64,000 nt of DNA from Asterias amurensis (Eukaryota; Echinodermata; Asteroidea; Forcipulatida; Asteriidae), in contig NC_092668.1 of NCBI RefSeq assembly GCF_032118995.1, positions 14,797,501 through 14,861,500 of the forward strand, in the 5' to 3' direction. Shown one piece after another: positions 52,742 through 64,000 of the stretch (its first letter is position 1; every line of letters begins with the position of its first letter). The notes beneath the pieces were generated by a model, which saw only the letters and a list, made by a program, of their open reading frames with translations, searched no databases and was not told the DNA's origin. The position numbers and the translations under genes are program-made.

Positions 52742-54049
52742 AAAGTTACTTTTTTTAATGTTAAAAAATAGCTGGAAATTAGTTTTGTTTATGTTTTACA
52801 CTTGCCTGAGATCCCATCCCTCCTTAATAATTAATTTCTTGGAAAAAAATAATCAAAAATGGTAGTCAAATTTGTTTCATCATGCGTTTAGTAAAGGGAG
52901 TGGCAGTAAAAAGAAACCCAGTGTGAAAGTGAAACTTATAATACTGCTTAAGGGGCAAGGCTATTTTCATTTTATTTTCGCAAACGGCACACTTCCACAT
53001 GGAAAATCTTAAAAGTCTGTAAGCTTTCAACACTTTGCACTTCTCTGCAATAGCCCACGGTCAAATTTCACTAAAACAGGGTCATGTCCTTAGCTAGTGA
53101 GGAATCAAATAATTATAGGAAAAAGCAACAGTGAAGGGCTGAGACAGGCGGGCGCTTTTTTCGAGTTTTATTAATTAATGCCCTAGTGCCACATTTTTTT
53201 TGGATAAAAATTAATGAAAGGGCAGACGCACGCGATCTAGCCCCTCCCCCTGCGCCACCCATTTATGGAGTGCGCCCTCTCTAGTTCAGTTTTAGGTAGG
53301 TACTGAAAAGGGGAATTTTGACGTTGATCATCGTTGATATTTTTATCGGTAAACTTCAGGCAAAATGTCTCCTTCAAGCCCATCCTTAGGCTTCGTGTCA
53401 ATGTGGCTGTTCGACAAAGGATGACCGGAGATATGAAGGTATGTTTTAGAGTGATACAATAAGAAACACGCATTTCCTGATACTTTTATGTTTGCAAAAT
53501 TGCATGTTTTGATTTTTACGATGAGACGACCTAACTGCTTGGTACACCCTGACCGGTGGTGCCTGACTACGGCGACAAGCCATAGCTATGGCCTGGTGCG
53601 ATGGGTGATCGTAGTTGTACAAATGTATGTGTACGTGTACAGATATTACGACTACATGTCATAGTTGTCTCTACTTAAACTTACAGTAGGTTTGTCCGCG
53701 TAGTATTTGGTCCTATAAGCTCCTGGACAAAGTGTGTAACTGTAAATATGACTCGGTTCGGGGAGTCCCTACTTTATTATAATATTTGCCCCCTTCACCG
53801 GGCACCGGTCCCCTTCCCCTTATAATCTCTTCAATACCCCCATCTCAGCATGGCACAATCTGCCCGGTCTTCACTTGAGCTAGACCTACTTCTCTGTGGC
53901 TAAGATCTTATTAAAAGGGGCTACAATAATTGAGCTATGACTGAGTATGATTGATGTACTTATCTACTGTCAACAAACCGTATGATACCAGTCAGTAGCT
54001 TAATTTGATTAGTATAGTAGGCTACACAATCCTTGTACACATTTTTATT

Positions 54050-54200
54050 ATGTTTTCTTCATGCAACAAATTTTGCCTGAAAATGTGTACAATGTTTTCC
54101 TTGTGTACTTTTTCAGTTTTGCCTGAAACTGTGTACAAGGGCAAGGATAGCAGGCTATACTTGGTGTACTCATCAAATGTTGCCTGAAAATTTGTACAAG
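54050..54200 (+). repeat. Three spaced copies of ttgcctgaaa(a/c)tgtgtacaa
   Basis: The motif occurs near 54072, 54119 and, with one change, 54179. It lies in intron 1 of the candidate transcript. Confidence 0.6.
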
Positions 54201-55442
54201 GCTTATAATAAATAAAGCCTTGTGTGTATAAATTATTTTGAAAAGAAGAAAAACATTTTTAATTTTTATTTATTTATAAACTAACATCTTTTAAAAGTAT
54301 TATTAAAAACATAATTTTTTTCCAGGGAAGTGTATTATCATAATATGTTAAAACCAAAAAGTTGTTTTACCTTTTTTTGTTCTTATCAAGCCTATGTATG
54401 ATGTAAAGCTGAGAGTACATTCTTCAATATCAAACTTTATAGAAATCCAAAACAATCTTCAACACAAAACTTTATACAAATTCAATGAAAAGGTTTGATG
54501 GCTTTCACTTGATTATTTTTGTCTCCTCTGTTGACTTATTCTATAATTTTACCTCTTTTGAATACACTATTTTTGTTTCCCCAGTGTGTTGTTGTTCCTG
54601 GTCACGGCCAATCAGGTCATGCTACAGCGTGAACATCTTCATTCACATCTTAAACATGGTGAGTAAACATGATATGCCATATACTACACTAATCCTGATC
54701 ATCATTGCTTGGCTGTGAGTTTGTGGGGGACAATATTCCTTTAGTCTTCTGTGACAGCTGTATCTTCTTTCTTGTCCAATTGTTACTTTTTTAAAGTTGA
54801 AACCAATCACCACGATTTGACTTTTCCCAATATTTATCCAGGGGCATTGTACATAAAATATGTGTGGTAAACCTTTTTTCCTGGTAACCCATTAAGTTAT
54901 TTTTTTTACCTGGATAAAAATGTATTGTAGTGATAATTTAAAAATGCTGATTACTAACCTTAACCTGTTTTCCAAAAATTTCTTTGCATAGCTTTTGTAT
55001 GGTGATTGCATCTGAGAAACACAAATTTCTTCTGAAAAATTTGTTTTCCCTGTTTTGTTCAATTTTAATAATTTACTTGGGGAAACATATTTTTTGTGTT
55101 CTCTTGACTTTGTACACATGGGCAATTTTGCAGTTTATGAGTATGACAAACATAATTGTTTTCTTCAAACACAACTCAAATATTCATTGGAAATCAATAT
55201 TTTTGTCAAAATAAGTTCAAATTCGTTTGCTCAGAGTTTAAACTGTAAAAGATTTATTATTGAGAAATGTAATGTTTCTTTATGTTTGTATTGAAGTTGA
55301 ACAGTTTGACTAACTTTTACACTCTTGCTGAGAATGAGAAACTTGTCTTAGATTTTTTTAAATGTTCTTCTGCTGGAAGTTTGTTGGGACAGTTTAGCAG
55401 TTATTAATCTGTGAATAAGAATGAAAACAAGTTTCACTAAAA

Positions 55443-55674
55443 GCATGGCCCAATATCTTGGCTCTGCTTACCGAAAGCAAAAAACCAATGTTTGCAGGAG
55501 AAATAATTTTGCACTTACAAACGTATTAACTAGTAAGTACACAATTTTGCCTTGTTTGATCTCCACCTAAACACAGCTTGCACAGAAAATCTGGGCTTGC
55601 CCTAAAAGCGATGAGTATTGAAGCACAGAATTCGGTGGTACGCAGAGCCATGAAATTGGGCCCAGGAAAGTTAA
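55443..55674. mobile_element. Family C palindromic element
   Basis: Begins atggcccaatatcttggctc and ends agagccatgaaattgggccc. Confidence 0.65.
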
Positions 55675-55796
55675 CTGAGGATTAATTACATAATGTGCAT
55701 TCTTCACATATCATTCATGACATTATTGACATTATTTTTGTGTTTTTCATTTTTGTGTGCAGGTCACACATCGAATTCTTGAATGGGCAGTGATGT

Positions 55797-56107
55797 TTGA
55801 TTCCAATATTGACATCTGCTCGTGATTCCTACATGGTATAGCAATGTTTGGATTCCTACATGGACAGCAACATCTGATTCCTACATACACAGCACAGTCG
55901 GATTCCTACATGGAAAGTAACGTTTGGATTTCTACATGGACAGCAAGTCTGATGATTCCTACATGAACAGCAACATTCTGATTCCTAAATGGACAACATG
56001 ATGATTCTTACATGGGCAGCGAGCCAGTGATATCTGATTCATACTTGAACAGTAACGCCGGATTCCTACATGCACACTAACTTCTGATTCCTACATGGAC
56101 AATGCTT
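55797..56107 (+). repeat. Minisatellite of about 12 units of 23-33 bp
   Basis: Units start gattcctacatgg and most continue acagcaac followed by a variable tail. The core is conserved while spacing varies. It lies in the last exon of the candidate plus-strand transcript. Confidence 0.85.
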
Positions 56108-56520
56108 AACTGTGTGCACATCTGATTTGTGCAAATTGTGTAGTAAAGATAATCTTACAGATGGACAAATTTATGTTTATGCGGCCAAAGCGTCCATGTG
56201 CATGTAGTGCAGTTGGTTGTCTCCAAATTGCCTGTAAAATGTGCCCAGTGTGACATGACGATCGCTAGCAACTACCTAAAACATGTTAAATTGGACTTAT
56301 ATATAAACAGTCTAAAATTAAAAACTAAACTCCAAAATTTATCACCATTATACTTTGATTGTTTAGATTATTCAAAACAGACGAACAATTTGATATATAC
56401 AAAAAACTCGCACGACAATGAGTTTCTGTTAAAACCTTATCACTACAGTAACAACTTTTTCCTTAAATAGTGATAGTTAAAGTTATTTAAAAAGATTTAT
56501 ATAATTTAAATTAATTTGTA

Positions 56521-56526
56521 AATAAA
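56521..56526 (+). terminator. Candidate poly(A) signal of the plus-strand transcript
   Basis: AATAAA followed by attgtgaatggtccctcttt. An AT-rich open frame at 56198-56470 just upstream begins without ATG and has no recognisable protein. Confidence 0.35.
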
Positions 56527-56704
56527 ATGATCTACAATTATATTGTGAATGGTCCCTCTTTTCGATTGTCTTTTATTTTGTCTTTCATGTATTTGTTCAT
56601 TGATAAAGATTAATAAACAGAAACAAAATCTTTAAAAATATGGAACAAACATGTATCAGGGCGATGGGGTATGGATCTTATTATATTCCGCTGCTTGAAA
56701 TAAT

Positions 56705-56816
56705 TTTAGTATAAATAAATAATTGTCAACAGAGGGCGCTATTTAAACTAGATCTTATTTTAATTTTAAAATAAATAAATATCGTCAACAGAGGGCGCTA
56801 TTTACACTAGTCTTGT
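56705..56816 (+). repeat. Two tandem copies of a unit of about 52 bp
   Basis: gtcaacagagggcgctattt occurs at about 56726 and 56783, each after an aaataaata stretch and followed by a(a/c)actag. Confidence 0.75.
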
Positions 56817-56914
56817 TTAAAGCCACAGTGTATTAAGCGGTTATATGCGCCCACACATACGTCACATTTTCATTCTAATCTTCATCAGGTCAAAAAATTT
56901 TCAGCACCAACTCG

Positions 56915-57180
56915 GAGACGCCACAGCCTAGCGGATAAGGACACGGACTCTGGAGGACAACATTGCGGGTTCGAGCCCCGCTCAGGACACCATCAGCTGG
57001 ACAAGAAGAAGACACGCTCACCAGAGGAACACCCACGGACCCTGCACCACGACGAGGAGGCAACATGGCGGCGATACACAAGAGGGAGGCGTGGACCCGG
57101 AGAGAGAGAGAGAGGGGTGGTGGTGGTGGACCCCCCAGGAAAGTGGAGACGAGAAATTTTTTTTTTAATTAAATTTTATT
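56915..57180 (+). mobile_element. SINE with tRNA-like head and AT-rich tail
   Basis: cacagcctagcggataagga resembles an A box and gcgggttcgagccccgc forms a perfect T-arm with B box. The acceptor and anticodon stems do not pair, so it is not a tRNA gene. A GC-rich body follows (gaagaagacacgctcacc, gaggcaacatggcggcg) and then a T/A-rich tail. Confidence 0.65.
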
Positions 57181-58434
57181 TATTTTTAATTAAAAAAAAA
57201 AAAAAATTGAAAATTAGTGGACTTTTGATTTTTTAAAATCGTCTGAAACGCACGCTCGTTAATTTTTGTCATTTTCCATTAAAAAAAATCAAAAATTGTA
57301 AAACTTTACAAAATTCACCACTAAATTTTTTTTTTTGGTATTTCATTTTCTTAAAATCGCCTGAAACGCATGCTCGTTAATTTTTATTTGAACTTTTTTT
57401 TTTTGCCTAAAAAAACTCTAAAAATAAGTGAAAATGACAAAAATTGAGCGTCAAAACCTTCCAAACACCCTTAAAACAGTGCGGGATACACTCCAGAGTT
57501 ACTCCAGAGTGTCAAATTAACATTCTACATGAAATACTCATTCTGGTGACAAAAATGTTCACAGGAAAATGTCTATTACAATAAATAATTGCTTATAACT
57601 CTAAAACGGCACTTAGCATAAATTGTACATGTAGTTACTACATACTCTTCTATACAACAATTTATATGCACAGAACACACGTTCGTGACTTCTACCCTTT
57701 AAACTTCTTATTTTTTAGGATAACAGAAAGTACGCTCCGCTTAACTGTTAATTCCGAAGCTGTCGTATTTGATAAGCTTGTTTAAAAGGCCCATTTTACA
57801 CAAAATAACATTGATAACAAGTGTGAGTATCAAACAACAGTATGAGGAAATTAGTCTGGTACCTACATTAATAATGTGTGTTGTACAAATAGTAAGAGAC
57901 AGGGAGCCATACTTCAAAGACTGTTGCTTAAAATTGTATGGAAGCTTACAAAGACCATCTGCATGCCAAGTTTCCAAGTTAAATACATCAAAGAAATAAA
58001 AGAAAATTAGATAACTCTGTATTTTGGGATTCTCATTGATTTATGGTATCTGGTTTTCAAGATAAAATGGTGGAAAGATACAATACATTAATTTCAGTAC
58101 TAAGCATAAAACTTTATGGAAATGCAGATGTTCACTCTAAGTTTCCATACATTTGCATTCTGTTTAAAACAAAAGCCCTGCTCGGCTCGTACTATGTTTT
58201 GCAGATAAATATCATCACGTGTGATACAAATACAACCAAATAACCACATATAAAAGCCAAACTAGGTATTTAAAACATGTTTCAACTCTTTTTGACTTAT
58301 GTAAAAGTTATGTAAAACATCGAGTGCATGATTTTTCACTCTTTGCCTTGTATTAAGTAAAAAGTGTTTAGTCGTAGCTAGTAGCCCCTTACTTTCTGTG
58401 TTTCATTGATTCACGCCTGATGCTTCATTCTTGT
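57181..58434. other. AT-rich stretch without a gene
   Basis: A local repeat, gcctgaaacgcatgctcgtt, at about 57360 echoes gtctgaaacgcacgctcgtt at 57241. Otherwise nothing identifiable. Confidence 0.45.
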
Positions 58435-59164
58435 AAGGGCAAGGCAGCTTTTTCTCAGTAAAACGCAAGAGTGTGAGGGAAAACTGAATAATTACAAGAA
58501 CATTTTAATGGGCACCAAGGCAATGACCAAGACCGAATGCATGGCGACATTTGTGGCGTAAATTTTCTCTGCAAAGTATCAGGCCTGATGATTCGAAAGG
58601 AACTACAAAATGTACACGACAATATTCAGCCAAGTTTTTACTTCATAACAAAAACAACAAGAGGACTGTACGTGGTAAAGATCTGTTTACGCAGAACACT
58701 TTACTTTGAGTTAAATTCGCTGTTGAAATAAATATCAACTTTGTTTATCAAGTTGTAAACGGTAAAGACTGATGTCTGAGTGGTTTTATAAGAGTCCATG
58801 TAAACAGATCTTTTTACAATAATTAAAACTCACTAAGTGAGACGTACCTTAGTATCTTAGTATTGAATGAATCACAAAATTGAAGAGAATTAGCTTGAGA
58901 CGGTGAGAAGATGATGTATTTGAAATCATGAAGAGGTAACATCTCACAGGCTCTCATCAGTCAAGCTGGCGCATCTTTCATACCAATGCTTGTCATCATC
59001 TTGAGTGTTCTATAAACAAAAATACAACATTAATGCATGAATTACATGTCAAGAGGAAAACATTTGCACAAGTAATTCAATTTGTAGAAGTGGCTGATGA
59101 TTGGTGGTGGATCCATATTGGAAAAAAAGTGTTGTACATCCCACGGGGTAATCATATTGGGGAC

Positions 59165-59345
59165 GGGTCTAGAAATTGGTGTGCATCTCGAGAAGAAAAC
59201 CTTTTATTATCCTGTTTAAGTGAGTCTGGGTTCGGGAGTCATGACACCTGTATCCAGAAGCAAGACATTTAACCACTGCTGCGCCCTTCAGATAGAACGT
59301 AAAGCTGTATGTCTAATGTGTTGTTATAACAACTATCAACTTATT
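59165..59345 (+). mobile_element. tRNA-derived SINE, 3' body
   Basis: gtctgggttcgggagtcatg is B-box-like. The body, agcaagacatttaaccactg then gctgcgcccttcagatagaa, matches the copy at 26752. Confidence 0.5.
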
Positions 59346-59459
59346 TAAAAGACCCCAGTACATAATTATCGCAAAGAAAAGGGGGCTCGACGCGGTGTGT
59401 CTGGCAGTGTCATTATCTTCAATTGTGAAGGCTGCATTAGAAAGGAAGAAGAAGAAAGC

Positions 59460-60300
59460 CATGTTCCTGAATGGCAGACAAGGGGGTGCATGATTTGGGT
59501 TGATACAGGTCTACTTCAAGTACAAGAGGTAAAATATTGGGGTGGGTCCTGAATGGCAGACCAAGGGGTGCGGGTGCATGTTTTGGGTTGATACAGACTT
59601 CTAGTAGAACAGGTAAAATGTTGGGGGTGGGTCCTGAATGGCAGACGGGGGATGCATGTTCTGGGTTGATACAGACTTCAAGTAGAAGGGGGTAACATGT
59701 TGGGGTGGGGCCTGACTGACAGTCAAGGGGGTGCATGTTTCTGGTTGATACAGACTTCTAGTAGAAGGGATAACATGTTAGGGGTGGGTCCTGAATGGCA
59801 GACAAGGGGTATGCATGTTCTGGGTTAATACAGATTTCAAGTAGAAGGGGGTAACATGTTGGGGGTGGGGCCTGACTGACAGTCAAGAGGGTGCATGTTT
59901 CTGGTTGATACAGATTTGAAATAGAAAGAGGTAACTTGTTGGGGCGGGTCCTGAATGGCAGACAAGGGGATGCAAGTTTTGGGTTGATACAGATTTGAAG
60001 TAGAAGGGGTAACATGTTGGGGGTGGGTCCTAAATGGCAGACAAGGGGATGCATGTTTCTGGTTGATACAGATTTGAAGTAGAAGGGCTAACATGTTGGG
60101 GGGTGGGTCCTGAATGGCAGACAAGGGGGTGCATGTTCTGGGTTGATACAGACTCCAAGTAGATGGGTTAACATATTGGGGGTGGGTCTTGAATGACAGA
60201 TGAGTGGGGTGCCTGACTGAAATTAATACAGATATGAAGTAAAATGGGTTAAATATTGGGGGGGGGGGCTGCCTGAAATATTTGAAACAAAGTGTTGGTC
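59460..60300 (+). repeat. Minisatellite, about 10 units of roughly 80 bp, G-rich
   Basis: cctgaatggcagac-like starts fall near 59466, 59548, 59633, 59711, 59790, 59871, 59950, 60029, 60109 and 60189, at steps of 78-85 bp. Units share gggttgatacaga, aagtagaaggggtaaca and ttgggggtgggtc. Weaker echoes (gattgatacaggtttgggtg) continue to about 61200. Open frames on the minus strand across it come from the repetition. Confidence 0.88.
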
Positions 60301-60477
60301 CAAAGTCCAGAAAGGCAGATGAGCTAGGTGCATGTTTGGGATTGATACAAAAAGCACTTTGTGTGTGGCCCCAAGCCTACAACATGGGTGCAGTCAGGAA
60401 ATCCGACTCTCTTTGAACATTTAAGAAGTGTATCAAACATTCTCTATACCCTTAATATGCTGCGTTCTTGACGTAGT

Positions 60478-60530
60478 GGCGCTGTATAAATGCCCTATAT
60501 GTATGTATGTATGTATGCAGGATTGATACC
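60478..60530 (+). repeat. LINE-like 3' tail with a (tatg)n microsatellite
   Basis: gtggcgctgtataaatgccc followed by repeats of tatg resembles the tail of CR1/L2-type LINEs. Confidence 0.4.
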
Positions 60531-60534
60531 TGGG

Positions 60535-60752
60535 TCTAATTTCATTGAGCTGATTTTCTAAGCACAACAAATAGAAGAAAAAAAACATTCTGCTGGAGCA
60601 AAATAAGTTTCCATTCCATCCCAAATACCTTGTTTATTTGCTTAGCAGAAAACTGAACAAGCATCTCTGACTGGTGATCTTGCTAATTTTTGCTTAGCAC
60701 AAAAATGAATCCTATTTTTAAAAGCAGCTTGGTGAATTAGGGTCCACATTGT
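60535..60752. mobile_element. Family C palindromic element
   Basis: Left end gtctaatttcattgagctga and right end aagcagcttggtgaattagg. Confidence 0.6.
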
Positions 60753-61636
60753 GTTGGATCTATGTTGGCATAAGGAGGGAGGCATGTTCGGGAAAATTGA
60801 AAAAGGAGTGTGTGGTCCTACTTTGTGGGTTGTTCCACCTTATAGCATAAAAGAGGGATGCATTTTTTTGAGTGCAGTGGGTTGGGTGTAGATGGGTCCT
60901 CTGTTGAGGAGAAACCCTTCAAGTGTGCCTAGAAAGGAGGAGGCATCTGGGAAGACACATTCCAGAGAGGATGGATGCAGTAGGGATTGATACAGGTTTG
61001 GGTGGGTCCACATTGTGGGCAGGGCTGGTTCAAGTGAGCAGAAAAGATGGCATGCATTAATACTTTTGGATTGATGTAAACAGGTCAACATTGGGGCGGA
61101 TCTAACTATGCAGAGAGGACGGATGCATGGTTTTGATTGATGTTGTAGTAGATTTAGGCCTAGGCCGGTCCCTGGGGTGGAACTACACAAAAGCACTTTC
61201 AGTATCTTTGATAATAGCAGATTATCGGGGGATGGTTTTTGCTGCAAGTCTGACACAGAGGAATACTCAGGGAGCTTCAAATAGGTCAATTAATTAAGTG
61301 AGGCTGATGGGGAGAGGAGAATGGGGGCAAAAAACAATGTTTAACAGTAAATTCATGAAAAAACTACTTTTCTGAAACTCACCGTCATGTTTCAGGAGTT
61401 AAGACGTGGTCCAAACTGATGATTCTTCATCCATGTGAATCCTTGAATGGTTTTTATGATTAATGAGGATTCATTCCACAGTTGAGTCCAGAAACCAAAA
61501 CTCACACATCTAGAGAAAAAAAAGATGCAATAAAATATTAAGCACCTAAGATATATGTGAATTTATACATATTATGGGATGTTCATTTTAGTGCAGATGG
61601 TGCAGTGTTTTCATTGTACTATGGGAAGTCATGGTG

Positions 61637-61675
61637 CGGGGGGGGGGGGGGGGGGGAGGGGGTGCGGGGGGGGGG
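61637..61675 (+). repeat. G-rich run
   Basis: About 39 bases of almost pure G in three tracts, preceded by tcatggtgc. It could form a G-quadruplex. Confidence 0.8.
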
Positions 61676-62640
61676 ACTGATCAAACGATTGATTGCAATA
61701 CTTGGTTGTCAGTAGTAATAAATGTCAAGTTCCTTAAAACTACTTCCATTACATCAGGGATGAAGACAGTGGATGGTAGCAGCTTTCTTACAGTCAGGGT
61801 AAAAACAAGTATTGTTCTTTAAAAAGTGTTGTTTAGGCCTATCTGGTGCCCATTTTTCTGAATTGTTGGCTCAGATTTTCTTTGCTTTCATTTTTATTAT
61901 CTATGCTTTTCCCACAAAATATGTAGATTCAAAGAGATACACATTTTTCATATGAGGTTTCGTATGTCAATTTGGTTGGTGTATACGAGTTGGTTTGTGT
62001 ATGGGTGTATTTTGTACAAGTTGGTTTGTGTAAATCATACTGCTAAGAAAAATATTCATTGTGCAATGGTAATAAAAATTTAAAATAGTTAAAAACTAAA
62101 GCAAAAACAATCAAATTAAATATGCACTCTGCTGAGTCTGACTGAAACACTGCCCTTTAAGTTATACTCTTATTTGCCAAAGGGCATGTAGGGCCAATAT
62201 TCAAAGGGAATCCAGAGTACTAAATTTGTGATTGGCAAGTGAAGCAACCCCACCCCAAACATAAAAGAGAGGTATAGATAATAAGATAGCAATAGCGCAC
62301 AAACTTATTTATAATTTATTGACAACTGAACTAGCCACAGTGGCACTGAGTTAGCCTCCTTCTCAAGTTCTCCCTTGCGTTTGCCTCCTACCTCAATGAA
62401 AATACTGATTGCAATGGCACTGGCAGTAACGAGTTTGGGCTGCAAACAACGCACGTTACTCATTAAGTGATCATGTAATGTTGATTGTGACTTGTGTTGT
62501 TACGGTTGTGCTGTACACACTGGGACTCCCGTGGTGGGAGCAGAGTCGCACGACAGTTTCCTCAAAAGTCGCCAGAGTAAAACGTCTAGCAAATCTTCCT
62601 TTTTAAATAACATATTCTTATAAAGAGATGTACATTATGT
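61676..62640. other. Stretch without a recognised gene
   Basis: AT-rich; it would lie in intron 1 of the candidate minus-strand transcript. No repeat that I can name. Confidence 0.4.
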
Positions 62641-62999
62641 TATGCACTTTGTTATTTATATACACAATTCTGGATAAAAACTTACCTTTACATGAGCTGT
62701 TTTGAAGCGAAAACATTTGATTTTGAAGACGATGTTGACGACGTGTGAGCAGACGACATTTTGCTTTTTGTGTGGAGGGGAGGCTGAATGCGCATGTGCA
62801 TATCTGTGGATGACACAAATGAAAGGGCGACCTCTATCTTCTAAGTCAATAACGCATTATTCCGTCAGTCTGAAACTAGTAGGGAAACCCCCGCGACTAT
62901 AATTAATTCCATGGAATGTGGTTTTCGTTGTTTTTATAAAGAAGACTTGTGATGAAAATGTGGATCAAGGGACATCTAATAATACAGATAGATAATTAC

Positions 63000-63023
63000 G
63001 GGGGGTAGGGTGGGGGGGGGGGG
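63000..63023 (+). repeat. G-rich run
   Basis: ggggggtagggtgggggggg type sequence, about 24 bases. Confidence 0.75.
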
Positions 63024-63109
63024 CTGACATCTCACTTCAAAACAAATCCTGCCCCTATAGTAAGCATAAGTTTTTGCTGGAAGTCTACCTCCCATGCATA
63101 CTTGCATAA

Positions 63110-63130
63110 GGGGGGGGGGGGGGGGGGGGG
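63110..63130 (+). repeat. G21 homopolymer
   Basis: About 21 consecutive G. The exact length may be unreliable in any assembly. Confidence 0.75.
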
Positions 63131-63416
63131 CGTGATTAATTGTGTACGTGATCCGTCTTTGCGCATGAGCAGTTAGAAGGAGGTATAAACAGGGAAGATG
63201 CACACTGTCAAAATTTATATGTCGTCTGCTAATTTTCGTGTCCTACAAACTCCAAAATGCTTTCACTGAAAACGCTTTTTGATCACTGTTTGTTCATGAT
63301 AATATTGAGCATTGGCTTGTGTTTTCTCCATTTTTATAATAGCAAAACAAAATCTGCTTAGCAAAGAGCAAAAGGTGAGTGGCAACAGTGTAAACTTTAT
63401 AGAGCTTATGCTGGTT

Positions 63417-63693
63417 ACCTGGGCCAAATTTCACAGAACTACTGCTTTCTAAGCAGATTAATTACGACCAAAGCAACTATTGTCTTTTATTCATTGTTTT
63501 GATTATGCCAACCCAAGGGTCCAATATAATAGAGCCGTTTATTAAGTAGAAAATATTACTTAAAAATGTTCTGCTACAAGCAAAAAGGAGCAAGATACAT
63601 TTTGACATCCTATTTTGGACGGTATTATCATAGATGTTTTGTGCTAAGCTACTTTTTGTGCTCACAAACAGCTATATTATGAAAGTGGGCCCC
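63417..63693. mobile_element. Family C palindromic element abutting a family A copy
   Basis: Left end cctgggccaaatttcacaga, right end attatgaaagtgggcccc. The family A element begins within two or three bases of its end. Confidence 0.6.
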
Positions 63694-63694
63694 A

Positions 63695-64000
63695 TAAAGA
63701 CACTGGACACCTTTGGTAATTATTGTCAGACCAGTGTTCTCACTTGGTGTATCTCAACGTTGTATTTTGCATTAAATAATAAACATGTGAACATTTTGGC
63801 TCAATATTGGTCTTCGAAGTTGCGAGAGAATAAAGAAACACCCTTGTCGCACTGGTTATGTGCTTTTATATGCCTTGAATTCGAGACCTCAGCTGAGACC
63901 TCTTAATTCAAGTGCAAATTTTCCACTTTCTCAAAAACTATGTTACTTATAAGAGGGAGCCAGTTGTCACAATGTTTTATAGTACTATCAACAGCTATAA
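63695..64000 (+). mobile_element. Family A MITE, cut by the window edge
   Basis: It begins taaagacactggacacc, keeps the internal hairpin region (gagacctcagctgagacctc, altered) and runs off the end at tcacaatgttttatag. Its uninterrupted left end is the reference for the nested insertion at 1458. Confidence 0.75.

Larger units (their letters stand above)
53150..56545 (+). ncRNA. Candidate three-exon transcript, probably non-coding
   Basis: This is inferred only from splice signals. Exon 1 would end at 53438 (atatgaag|gtatgt), with its start unknown. Exon 2 would be 54585-54658 (tttccccag| to aacatg|gtgagt). Exon 3 would start at 55763 (gtgtgcag|) and run to a poly(A) signal at 56521-56526. Exon 2 is richer in GC than its surroundings. 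The longest frame crossing exons 1 and 2 is a 21-codon peptide (MTGDMK joined to CVVVPGHGQSGHATA). Exon 3 contains a 12-copy minisatellite full of stops. It lies downstream of the kinase gene on the same strand, so it could also be a chance alignment of splice-like sites. Confidence 0.3.
58848..62790 (-). ncRNA. Candidate three-exon minus-strand transcript with a short ORF
   Basis: This is inferred only from splice signals. Exon 1 would end at 62686 (ataaag-type end at |gtaagt; start unknown, about 62790). Exon 2 would be 61509-61383 (ttttctctag| to catgacg|gtgagt). Exon 3 would be 59009-58848 (tttgtttatag| to atactaag|gtacgt). The transcript probably continues to the left. An ATG at 61388 in exon 2 (context aaacATG) opens a 23-codon frame across the exon 2-3 junction, starting MTNTQDDDKHWYERC and ending at a TGA at 58946-58944. 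Exon 1 has its own short frame (MSSAHTSSTSSSK). It could be a non-coding RNA, a 5' leader of an unseen gene or chance. Confidence 0.3.

Noticed and set aside
56930-57000. tRNA gene
   Set aside because: The T-arm and both box-like sequences are present, but acceptor and anticodon stems do not pair and a SINE-type body and tail follow.
59437-60124. Minus-strand Pro-rich repeat protein
   Set aside because: The frames are products of the 80-bp minisatellite and shift from unit to unit.

Overview
The window is animal nuclear DNA: AT-rich, intron-rich and packed with short palindromic repeats. The encoded proteins resemble deuterostome families. Two palindromic repeat families (a TTAA-flanked element of about 387 bp and an element with ends like 'aatttcatagagctgctt') recur many times. 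From memory these look like sea star (Asteroidea, Echinodermata) repeats, so a sea star is my best guess; the species is not determinable by eye.

Four protein-coding genes are supported. (1) A FAM149B1-like gene on the plus strand, 12 visible exons from 9872 to 18421; its 5' exon is not seen. (2) A two-exon plus-strand gene, 21555-23377, for an unrecognised coiled-coil protein with a possible mitochondrial presequence. (3) An ASH2L orthologue on the minus strand, 14 exons from 31090 down to 24972, 629 aa. (4) A BMP2K/AAK1-type kinase on the plus strand, 16 exons from 31712 to 48459, about 1379 aa, with a long glutamine-rich region and nine D-x-F-x-x-x-P-F repeats. Exon phases join without a frame break in all four.

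Genes 2 and 3 converge, with their poly(A) signals about 50 bp apart near 23.6 kb. Genes 3 and 4 diverge from a shared 621-bp interval that contains a palindromic element. FAM149B1 (cilium), ASH2L (H3K4 methylation) and the NAK-family kinase (clathrin adaptor phosphorylation) have no obvious common pathway.

The flanks (1-9.8 kb and 48.5-64 kb) are mostly repeats. They hold a GC-rich, coding-like but interrupted segment at 3.4-3.8 kb that I could not identify, and two candidate spliced transcripts near 53.2-56.5 kb (+) and 58.8-62.8 kb (-) supported only by splice signals. Two minisatellites stand out: exactly 20 units of 130 bp in a FAM149B1 intron, and about ten 80-bp units at 59.5-60.3 kb. 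No complete autonomous transposon, retrovirus-like element, CRISPR array or convincing tRNA gene was seen. I found no sign of a new multi-gene system; the most interesting items are the unidentified segment, the candidate transcripts and recent internal duplications.
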